Shown here in pieces: positions 56,857-64,000 of a stretch of 64,000 nucleotides of DNA (positions within the stretch are counted from its first letter, which is position 1; each line of letters starts with the position of its first letter). Source of the DNA: Porticoccaceae bacterium (GTDB lineage: Bacteria; Pseudomonadota; Gammaproteobacteria; Pseudomonadales; Porticoccaceae). The DNA lies in the NCBI GenBank assembly GCA_902562425.1, contig CACETF010000011.1, positions 1 through 64,000 on the forward strand, read 5' to 3'. The notes under the pieces were generated by a model. It did no database searches, was not told the DNA's origin, and worked only from the letters and a program-made list of their open reading frames with translations. The position numbers and the translations under genes are program-made.

Positions 56857-57197
56857 TTACATTAAGCACACACATACTAGATACAACACGAGGTTTGCCA
56901 GCCGCTGGCGTTAAGGTTGATTTTGTAATGATAGGAGCAGATGGAAAGCAAACAATAATTTCAAGTAATGTGACAGATACGAACGGTCGTGTCGGAGCCC
57001 TAATTTCGCAAAATATTAGATTGGAAAAAGGTACTTATAAACTTAAATTCCATACTGAAAGCTACTTCAAGACAATGAAATTACGTGCTTTTTATCCTTT
57101 TATTGAGGTCGTATTCAACATCTTTAATACAGACCAGCACTATCACATTCCGCTTCTGCTGTCACTCTATGGTTTCACTACCTACAGGGGCAGCTAG
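56853..57197 (+). CDS. uraH: 5-hydroxyisourate hydrolase (transthyretin-like)
   Basis: A 114-residue protein of full family length. LSTHILDTTRGLPAAGVKV at the N-terminus and the C-terminal tetrapeptide YRGS are signatures; the key His and Arg lie in THILD and in the second strand pair. The TTG start overlaps the uraD stop (TTGA). It hydrolyses 5-hydroxyisourate made by PuuD, giving OHCU. Confidence 0.95.
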   Translation: MITLSTHILDTTRGLPAAGVKVDFVMIGADGKQTIISSNVTDTNGRVGALISQNIRLEKGTYKLKFHTESYFKTMKLRAFYPFIEVVFNIFNTDQHYHIPLLLSLYGFTTYRGS

Positions 57198-57700
57198 TGT
57201 CTACTTTAATTTTGAAACTACAACCTCTGTGTCAAGAAACTTTTTACGAGTTCGGTGATGTAATTGACGATAGTGAGAAGAGAGAGATAGATGAAATAAA
57301 TTACGGCCACACGCTGAAAATCCGATGTGATTCAATTGTTGACACACACCTTAAAAATGGAAGAACAGTAATAAACCTTTATAAAACCCGTCCAGTAGAA
57401 TTGCCATTTGAAGTCAAAAAAATGGAGCGGCACCCCATAGGAACACAGGCATTCATAAACATCGATGATAATCCGGCAATCGTAGTAGTTGCCAAAAGAG
57501 GAGAATTTGATGCAACAGAGTTAAGAGCATTTTTAGTTCGAAGTGACCAAGCAATCAATTATCACAAAGGTACTTGGCACCATCATAATCTTTGCCTCGA
57601 CAGCTCAACACGATTTATAGTGGTTGAAAGGGATGGATCAGAGGGAAATTGTGAAGAGATAGACATACCTGAAAATATGAGGGTATTGGTAGACTTTTAA
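57197..57700 (+). CDS. allA: Ureidoglycolate lyase
   Basis: A 167-residue protein of usual length. TFYEFGDVIDDS near the N-terminus, VKKMERHPIGTQAFI and NYHKGTWHHHNLCL are the family pattern; the His-rich last motif binds metal or substrate. GTG start one base over the uraH stop. It releases urea and glyoxylate, ending the pathway encoded here. Confidence 0.93.
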   Translation: MSTLILKLQPLCQETFYEFGDVIDDSEKREIDEINYGHTLKIRCDSIVDTHLKNGRTVINLYKTRPVELPFEVKKMERHPIGTQAFINIDDNPAIVVVAKRGEFDATELRAFLVRSDQAINYHKGTWHHHNLCLDSSTRFIVVERDGSEGNCEEIDIPENMRVLVDF

Positions 57701-57745
57701 ATATTAAGGACATAAGTTGCACCTAACTAAATTAGTATAACGCCC

Positions 57746-59053
57746 ATGCAACAGGCCCATAAAGCAAACATATTGCATTTTCTCTCCGAACCATCAGCTT
57801 CAAAAGAGGAGCTCTCCTACGAGTATTTTGAAAAAGGACTTTTAGTTGTTGAAGATGGAAAAGTCATTGCTTTGGGTCACGCTGAGGACCTTCTTAAAAC
57901 TCTCCAATCTGGCGCAACAGTTTATGATCATAAAGAAAGACTTTTGCTACCCGGCTTTATTGACACGCATGTTCATTTCCCTCAACTAGAAATGATCGCA
58001 TCACCTGGGTCTGATTTATTGCATTGGTTGGAACAATATGCCTTTGTCGCAGAGAAAAAATATGCTGATTCCGATTATGCGAGCAAACAAGCTGACAAGT
58101 TTCTGGATGAATTACTCCGTGTTGGAACGACAACGGCAATGGTATTTGGTACCGTTCATATTGATTCCGTAAACTCATTTTTTACAAGCTGTAAAAATAG
58201 AAATTTAAGAATGGTGTGCGGCAAAGTTATGATGGATCGTAATGCTCCCGCCTTCCTTCAAGATACTCCGCAAACTTCCTATGATGAAAGTAAGAGTTTG
58301 ATAGAAACCTGGCATAACAAGGATCGTCTTAGATACGCGGTTACTCCGCGATTCGCTCCCACCTCCTCTGAGCATCAACTGGAATTAGCCGGACAACTAT
58401 TGAAGGAGTACCCAGATGCGTACCTTCATACACATCTCTCAGAAACGGAAAATGAGGTAGCATGGGTACGCAAACTTTATCCGAAAACAGATAATTACGT
58501 CGATGTTTATGACAAGGCGGGTTTACTGGGATCAAAAAGTATATTCGCCCATTGTATCCATTTGGCAGACAACGAATGGAAACGACTTGCAGAAACTAAT
58601 TGCGGAGTGGCATTTTGCCCAACGTCGAATTTATTTCTTGGCAGCGGCTTATTTTCGATGAAAAAAGCGAAGCTCTTCTCCGTTAACGTTGGACTGGGAA
58701 CTGATGTCGGTGGAGGAACTAGCTTATCTTTGCTCCAGACAGCAAATGAAGCCTACAAAGTTCTTAAAATGAGAAATGAGCAGTACTCGCCTTTGCTCGG
58801 ACTATACCTCGCCACGCTTGGGGGGGCAAAAACACTTGATTTAGAAAATTTAATAGGAAACTTTATTGTGGGTAAAGAAGCGGATTTTGTAATTGTAAAC
58901 ATGTCACCCACCCGTCTGATGGAGGATCGATTAGCTCAGTGCGAAAGTCTTATTGAGCAATTATTCGTTTTAACGATGCTAGGCGATGATAGAGTAGTGA
59001 CACAAACTTGGTCGGGCGGCGTAAAAGTATATGATTGTGCTGGAGATACATAA
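57746..59053 (+). CDS. guaD: Guanine deaminase
   Basis: A 435-residue amidohydrolase. PGFIDTHVHFPQLEMIAS (metal HxH), LHTHLSETENEVAW, FAHCIHLADNEW and LGTDVGGGTSLSLL are the guanine deaminase order and spacing. It converts guanine to xanthine and so feeds XdhAB. It lies 45 bases after allA and just upstream of puuD. Confidence 0.95.
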   Translation: MQQAHKANILHFLSEPSASKEELSYEYFEKGLLVVEDGKVIALGHAEDLLKTLQSGATVYDHKERLLLPGFIDTHVHFPQLEMIASPGSDLLHWLEQYAFVAEKKYADSDYASKQADKFLDELLRVGTTTAMVFGTVHIDSVNSFFTSCKNRNLRMVCGKVMMDRNAPAFLQDTPQTSYDESKSLIETWHNKDRLRYAVTPRFAPTSSEHQLELAGQLLKEYPDAYLHTHLSETENEVAWVRKLYPKTDNYVDVYDKAGLLGSKSIFAHCIHLADNEWKRLAETNCGVAFCPTSNLFLGSGLFSMKKAKLFSVNVGLGTDVGGGTSLSLLQTANEAYKVLKMRNEQYSPLLGLYLATLGGAKTLDLENLIGNFIVGKEADFVIVNMSPTRLMEDRLAQCESLIEQLFVLTMLGDDRVVTQTWSGGVKVYDCAGDT

Positions 59054-59100
59054 ACACAGCAGAATTTGAATCTGAGTTTTATTGGAGATACGAGAAAAAC

Positions 59101-60321
59101 ATGGGTGCTTACTATCTTGATTGGTTAAACCTTTTTTTTCGATGGTTCCACGTCATTACGGGTATAGCTTGGATCGGAGCCTCTTTCTATTTCATCTGGT
59201 TGGATAACCACCTACAGACTCCTCCAGATTGGAAGACAAAAAAAGGTGTCAAAGGAGACCTGTGGGCGATACATGGCGGCGGCATCTATGAAGTGGCCAA
59301 ATACCAGTTATCCCCAGAAAAAATGCCTGACATGCTGCATTGGTTTAAGTGGGAAGCCTATACCACTTGGCTAACGGGCATGGTATTACTGACAATCATT
59401 TATTACTTAGGTGCGGACTCCTATCTAATCGACCCCAGAATTGCGGAATTAAGTCAAATGGAAGCCGTATCTATCGGTCTTACATTTATATTTGGGAGTT
59501 ATATTTTATATGAAGTTTTATGTATGAGCCCAATTGGAAGAAGTGGCTTGTGGACTGCTATTATCCTAGGAATAACCGGAATTATCATTGCTTATTATCT
59601 CACCAAATTATTTAGCGGTCGGGGCGCTTATATTCATTTCGGAGCCATCATAGGAACTATTATGGCGGGGAACGTGTTTCGGGTGATCATGCCGTCTCAA
59701 CGAGCACTTGTAAAAGCCATCAAAGATGGAAGTGCTCCAGATCCAAAATGGGGTAAAAAAGCAAAGTTACATTCGACACATAATACTTACCTAACTCTCC
59801 CCCTAATCTTCATAATGATAAGTAGCCATTATCCAATGACTTATGCTCACTCTTTTAACTGGGCAATTCTTATATGTTTAGTAGCCATCACTGCTCTGGT
59901 ACGATATTTTTTCATTTTAAAACACAAAAAGATCACAGAACCACTGATTCTTGTTGGAACAGCAACTGCCACTGTAATCTTAGCAGTTGGCATGAGTCCC
60001 AAACCATCGACTCCGACTGCGGAAATAATTATGGAACCGCCGGAACTGATAGCTGCAGCACACTCAATTGTCCAGAACCGATGCGTAAACTGTCACGCAG
60101 CTTCCCCAGCAGACACCGTTTTTAGGACACCTCCCTCCGGCGTTTTACTAGAAACTCTTGAACAGATGCGTCAGTGGGCGCCGCGCATTCAGGCCCGAAC
60201 CGTAGATACACACGATATGCCCTTTATGAACAAAACTGGAATGCTTGATGAGGAGCGTGCTTTGCTGGGGCAATGGATTGCCGACGGCGCGCAAACAGGA
60301 CGCTCCGAAGGGGAAAATTAG
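59101..60321 (+). CDS. puuD: Membrane urate hydroxylase with C-terminal cytochrome c domain
   Basis: A 406-residue protein from ATG 59101; earlier in-frame TTG lies inside guaD. About eight membrane helices fill residues 10-300, beginning WLNLFFRWFHVITGIAWIGASF. A C-terminal cytochrome c module (about 325-405) has the heme motif CVNCH and a distal Met in HDMPFMN. PuuD oxidises urate to 5-hydroxyisourate, with electrons passing to the respiratory chain instead of oxygen directly. It closes the operon, replacing soluble uricase, of which no gene is seen. Confidence 0.94.
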   Translation: MGAYYLDWLNLFFRWFHVITGIAWIGASFYFIWLDNHLQTPPDWKTKKGVKGDLWAIHGGGIYEVAKYQLSPEKMPDMLHWFKWEAYTTWLTGMVLLTIIYYLGADSYLIDPRIAELSQMEAVSIGLTFIFGSYILYEVLCMSPIGRSGLWTAIILGITGIIIAYYLTKLFSGRGAYIHFGAIIGTIMAGNVFRVIMPSQRALVKAIKDGSAPDPKWGKKAKLHSTHNTYLTLPLIFIMISSHYPMTYAHSFNWAILICLVAITALVRYFFILKHKKITEPLILVGTATATVILAVGMSPKPSTPTAEIIMEPPELIAAAHSIVQNRCVNCHAASPADTVFRTPPSGVLLETLEQMRQWAPRIQARTVDTHDMPFMNKTGMLDEERALLGQWIADGAQTGRSEGEN

Positions 60322-60326
60322 CGGTC

Positions 60327-60911
60327 CTAACCGGCTTCCTGGTCGATTTCATCTAGGATATTTGATAAGCCTGGCTTATGCAATCTAATCTCATCCCGTG
60401 ATAATCCGGTCATTTCATATGGCAAAACTAACCAATCGTCCGTCGTGTTAATAAAAAAATCTGGCCCTCTGCTGGTGCAATTTCGCTCTGGCTTGAACCA
60501 TGGCACCGCGATTCTATAGTCATGTGGCATGTTACGTTTTGTCCTCTGTGATAATCGATTTATTACAGCGTTCATGCTCAACCCCGAGCTAAAAACATCA
60601 TCTACAATCAATAATTTGTCATCATAGTTAAGATTCTCTAGCAAGTATTGAAGACCATGAACCTTAATTTCACGATCGCTATTTATCATATCCTGGTAAT
60701 TCGCTGCGCCCTCATAAGATGTTCTGATCGAAATATGGTCAGTTTTTACCCCGAGGTACTGGAGACATTCTTGGACGTAAATTCCGACAGTGCTCCCCCC
60801 GCGCCAAAGTCCTACTAAAAAATTAGGCCGAAATCCATCAATGAAAATCTTAACTGCCAATCGAAAGGAGTCATGGATAAGTTCTGTTTCAGAGATAAAC
60901 TTTTTTTTCAT
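60327..60911 (-). CDS. Type I phosphoribosyltransferase with altered PRPP loop
   Basis: A 194-residue protein from ATG 60911, matching its paralogue's start. LWRGGSTVGIYVQECLQYLG and LLIVDDVFSSGLSM define a purine-type PRTase. In canonical enzymes the loop reads DD-x-x-DTG-x-T; here the general-base Asp and the Thr after it are both Ser. The partner encoded in the opposite direction keeps the usual DTG. It may have weak or different activity, or act as regulator. It ends 6 bases from puuD, converging with it. Confidence 0.83.
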   Translation of the reverse strand: MKKKFISETELIHDSFRLAVKIFIDGFRPNFLVGLWRGGSTVGIYVQECLQYLGVKTDHISIRTSYEGAANYQDMINSDREIKVHGLQYLLENLNYDDKLLIVDDVFSSGLSMNAVINRLSQRTKRNMPHDYRIAVPWFKPERNCTSRGPDFFINTTDDWLVLPYEMTGLSRDEIRLHKPGLSNILDEIDQEAG

Positions 60912-61032
60912 AGTATTCCCAAAAATAAACTCTGTACAATCATGTACCATGGCAAGTGGTCAAATTGAATTTATTTAATAAAATATATCTATGTCAGCAA
61001 TTATTACAATTTTGTCGGGATAAAAATATGTT

Positions 61033-61602
61033 ATGGCTAAGAAATTATTTCTTGATGCAGAAGAATTGTTATTAGATTCTTTTCGCCTAGGCGCTAAAAT
61101 CGTAAAAGACAGTTTTGAACCCACATACATCGTCGCAATTTGGAGAGGTGGAACACCAATTGGAGTCGCAGTGCAGGAAATGCTTCAATATCATGGCTGC
61201 CAAAGTGATCATATCGCAATTAGGACTTCCTCTTATTCCGGAATTGATAATCAGGACTTCAAAATTAATATTCATGGATTGAATTATTTAATTAAAAAAA
61301 TAACTGCTGATGATAAGCTCCTTATCGTCGATGATGTTTTTGACACAGGTTTGACAATCACTAGTGTCATCGAACATCTCAGAATAAAGGCAAGACTCAA
61401 CACTCCAACCGATATACGTATTGCCGTTCCGTACTTCAAGCCAAATAGAAATCGAACTCCCATTACTCCAGACTACTTCTTGCATTCCACGCAAGATTGG
61501 TTGAAATACCCTCACTCGCTTGAGGGGCTGTCTGAGACAGAAATAAAACAACATAGACCGGAGATCTATGCAATTCTAAATAAAATTGAAAGGCCCCTGT
61601 GA
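61033..61602 (+). CDS. Hypoxanthine/xanthine-type phosphoribosyltransferase
   Basis: A 189-residue type I PRTase. IWRGGTPIGVAVQEMLQYHG and LLIVDDVFDTGLTITSV (complete PRPP loop with catalytic Asp) indicate base + PRPP to nucleotide. The C-terminal domain with FKPNRNRTPITPDYFLHST is shared with the paralogue on the other strand. It probably salvages free purine bases, competing with degradation. Diverges from its paralogue; the gap is about 120 bases. Confidence 0.86.
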   Translation: MAKKLFLDAEELLLDSFRLGAKIVKDSFEPTYIVAIWRGGTPIGVAVQEMLQYHGCQSDHIAIRTSSYSGIDNQDFKINIHGLNYLIKKITADDKLLIVDDVFDTGLTITSVIEHLRIKARLNTPTDIRIAVPYFKPNRNRTPITPDYFLHSTQDWLKYPHSLEGLSETEIKQHRPEIYAILNKIERPL

Positions 61603-61863
61603 ACCCCTAGCTGATCAAATCGACCGTCTTTGTCACTAAAATGGTGCGTTTCTATTTTGTGTGCACTGAAAAAGACCAAAATTAAAAATGAGTTTTCAAA
61701 TTTGACGGTGGTTTATGCTGGCTCAAAGAAAAATACTTTGGTTAATGGTACCCCTCAAGAGTCTATACTGAATAAAAAAATTGGCACAAAATATGCTTTC
61801 AACCCCTCATTATTATTTTTAAAGTAAATAAGTCATATTGATCAAATTCATGGGGGACCAACT

Positions 61864-64000
61864 ATGCATTTATGTTTAAACAAATATGGACCAGCCGCAG
61901 CTGTTGTCATTACCTTTTTAATGTGCGCCTCAACTGCTGCTTTGAGTGAAGTCGCACTCCAAGAGATTATCGTGGTTGCAGAAAAGCGTGATGAAAGTCT
62001 CCAAGACGTCTCGCAAGCAATTACAGCCTTGAGCGGTTCTGAATTAGATAAAAAAAATATCTCATCCTTTGTTGGACTAAGTGCAATTGCTCCCGGTCTC
62101 ACTGTAGCTAAAAATGAAGGATATAAGACGGTAATTTCCATAAGGGGGGTTGGAAATGAAACCAATCAAAATGCGATAGCGGCACCCTCTGTAGCGTTTC
62201 ATATGGATGGGATATTTGTAGCGTCCCCTTTTTCTCTTCAAACCGATTTCATGGATGTGGAAAGGATAGAAGTCTTGAGGGGCCCACAAGGTACACTTTT
62301 TGGGCAAAACTCTACGGGAGGAGCCATAAATGTAATAACGAAGGCACCATCAGTGGATGAGTTCTCAGGAAAGGCCGACTTAACACTGGGAAGTGACTAC
62401 GACTACACGAAGTTCCGTGCGACGTTTAATATCCCTGTTTCCGATTCCGTGGCTACTCGATTTGCAGTGTCTAGCACTAAACACGACGGTTTCACTCAAA
62501 ATGTGTTTAATGGCCAGGATTTAGATGATGCTGACCAACTAAGTATTCGCAGTGACTGGTTTTTTGACTTAGGGGGTGCAAATACACTCAGAATATTCGG
62601 GCAATATTTTGAAGCCGAAAGCAATGGTGCTGCAATTAAAGGGTTTTATGACACTACCCCGGGCGAGCGACAACTGTCTCAGAATACGCTGTCTGCATAC
62701 GAGCTCGAATCGACAATCTTCGGAGCAATAGCCGAATTCGATCTTGGCGTCGGAGTTCTGAAGGTTCTGGCAAGTTCTCAAAGTGACGACATCTATGTTA
62801 TTCGAGATAACGACAGGCATAACCAGTTTGGTAGTGACAACCAAATCGATAATTTTGCGTCAGTAAATGGGCCTTTTTACCCAGCCTTTGAATTCAATCC
62901 GGAAACATCCGCTGTCGATACAACCACCTTCGAAATAAACCTAATTTCAACTGAACCTATGGGTGGAAAGCTTGACTGGATTGTTGGTGCCTTTTTTATG
63001 GATCATGAGATTGAGAACCACATCCGAGAATTCATAGATGATAATAACAATGGTGTTTATGATGGATCTTTCACTGACCGCCACTTCAACACGAGGTACA
63101 GCTATATGTATCCCTCGATGTATACAGGATACACCGCCCCCAATATTCCTGGTGGAGCCGAGTGGGGGTTCATGTCAGATGCCTACCCCACGAGAGAATC
63201 TTACTCACTTTATGGGCAAACCACATATAGCTTTTCTGATCAGTTTCGATTAATTACTGGGCTAAGATACACCGAGGATGATGTAGCGAGTTGTGTAAAG
63301 AACTTCTTTGCCGATGTGTGTACTGATTTAGCGAGTAGTGTTGATGAGACTACCGGCAGGATTGCAGGAGAATATGATATCTCCGATGACACTATGCTCT
63401 ATGCATCCTACACGTTGGGATTTAAGCCCGGAGGTAGTAATTTGACTTTTGGAAGAACCACCGAGCAAGACGTCGCCGCGGGTTATAAGCCGACAGTTCC
63501 GTTGGTGCTTCCTATTTTTGAAAGCGAAACTATAACCGCCCTTGAAGCAGGAATAAAATCTACACTCGCTGATGATCGGGTGCGCGCTAATCTTGCAGTA
63601 TTTATGTACGACTATGAGAATCTTCAATTCCAAGCAACAGATCCTGACGTATTTCAGGGTGGCGTCGCCAATATCCCAGAATCTGAAATGAGTGGAATAG
63701 AACTTGAAGTCACTGCTTTGATCACGGATAACGTTTCTCTCGATGTAAAAATGTCTAAACTCGATTCAGAAGTGCTTACGCAGCCGCAGTATGGTGTAAT
63801 CGATAACTCTACAGCAAACAATGGAATACCATTTGGGGCGGAGTGCCTCACCGACGATACACTCGACGCGCCTGCTTTCAACTCCAATAAAACATACCTT
63901 GGATTTTGTTACGAAGATATTCGGCTTGGTAATGCGCAAGATATCACGGGTAATGAACTTGCAAAGAGCCCCGACCTCACAATGGACGTTACCTTGTCTT
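61864..64000 (+). CDS. TonB-dependent outer-membrane receptor C, 3'-truncated by window edge
   Basis: The frame opens at ATG 61864, with GGGGGA seven to twelve bases before, and remains open to the window end (712 codons visible). A signal peptide (about residues 1-27) ends near AALSEVALQ. The TonB box region is EIIVVAEKRDESLQDV. The plug has APGLTVAKNEGYKTVISIRG, DFMDVERIEVLRGPQGTLFGQNSTGGAINV. The barrel follows. This is the large receptor class seen in sphingomonad- and Caulobacter-like genomes and not a close paralogue of receptors A and B. Its place at the end of the purine locus suggests a nucleobase or nucleoside cargo, unproven. Confidence 0.9.
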   Translation, partial: MHLCLNKYGPAAAVVITFLMCASTAALSEVALQEIIVVAEKRDESLQDVSQAITALSGSELDKKNISSFVGLSAIAPGLTVAKNEGYKTVISIRGVGNETNQNAIAAPSVAFHMDGIFVASPFSLQTDFMDVERIEVLRGPQGTLFGQNSTGGAINVITKAPSVDEFSGKADLTLGSDYDYTKFRATFNIPVSDSVATRFAVSSTKHDGFTQNVFNGQDLDDADQLSIRSDWFFDLGGANTLRIFGQYFEAESNGAAIKGFYDTTPGERQLSQNTLSAYELESTIFGAIAEFDLGVGVLKVLASSQSDDIYVIRDNDRHNQFGSDNQIDNFASVNGPFYPAFEFNPETSAVDTTTFEINLISTEPMGGKLDWIVGAFFMDHEIENHIREFIDDNNNGVYDGSFTDRHFNTRYSYMYPSMYTGYTAPNIPGGAEWGFMSDAYPTRESYSLYGQTTYSFSDQFRLITGLRYTEDDVASCVKNFFADVCTDLASSVDETTGRIAGEYDISDDTMLYASYTLGFKPGGSNLTFGRTTEQDVAAGYKPTVPLVLPIFESETITALEAGIKSTLADDRVRANLAVFMYDYENLQFQATDPDVFQGGVANIPESEMSGIELEVTALITDNVSLDVKMSKLDSEVLTQPQYGVIDNSTANNGIPFGAECLTDDTLDAPAFNSNKTYLGFCYEDIRLGNAQDITGNELAKSPDLTMDVTLS

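Noticed and set aside
61630-61827. 65-codon open frame between the phosphoribosyltransferase and receptor C genes
   Set aside because: No start signal and no family features; the gap is a receptor leader region.

Overview
The window reads as part of the chromosome of a marine, heterotrophic, Gram-negative bacterium, most likely a gammaproteobacterium. Signs of this are three TonB-dependent outer-membrane receptors, a Vibrio TonB2-like energising operon (DUF3450, TtpC-like ExbB, ExbB, ExbD, TonB, TPR), a laminarin-type glucan locus, a sulfatase and moderate to low G+C. Taxonomy is inferred from gene content only. No tRNA, rRNA, transposase, integrase or CRISPR array was seen.

Layout. (1) 1-11.7 kb, beta-1,3-glucan use: the 3' part of a GH81 endo-glucanase with accessory modules, an XRE-type regulator, a cytoplasmic clan GH-A glycosidase, a GPH-type sugar symporter and a 1154-residue phosphorylase-like protein (GH94/GH149-like). 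A lone PcaF-type thiolase is inserted. (2) 11.9-14.1 kb: FkbM methyltransferase and an RNase J-like metallo-beta-lactamase protein. (3) 14.3-17.5 kb: exported sulfatase and a beta-propeller glycosidase-like protein. (4) 17.6-22.5 kb: a dedicated TonB energising operon. (5) 23-42.5 kb: an unusual accessory block. Two paralogous TonB receptors bracket an NCS2 purine-type permease gene (just outside the first receptor), a possible seven-gene operon (adaptor, RND pump, NTF2-like, VOC, MDR oxidoreductase, O-methyltransferase-like, amidohydrolase), an EamA exporter, an exported DUF985 cupin and an APC permease. (6) 43.2-61.6 kb: purine salvage and catabolism. It has a nucleoside-cleaving lipoprotein, a lipoprotein adenosine deaminase, part of a nucleoside ABC importer, then an eleven-gene operon xdhA-xdhB-xdhC-allB-alc-uraD-uraH-allA-guaD-puuD (ten named genes, plus two phosphoribosyltransferases beyond it). 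(7) From 61.9 kb to the end: a third TonB receptor cut by the window edge.

How the parts work together. Nucleosides would be processed at the cell surface or in the periplasm. Purine bases would be imported, and guanine and hypoxanthine/xanthine oxidised to urate. Urate goes through PuuD, UraH and UraD to allantoin, then by allantoinase, allantoicase and ureidoglycolate lyase to glyoxylate and urea. No urease is present here. The phosphoribosyltransferases may recover free bases. The most unusual unit is block 5, which looks like an import, modification and efflux system for a heterocyclic small molecule of unknown identity. Candidate operators, promoters and a possible small RNA are listed separately with modest confidence.
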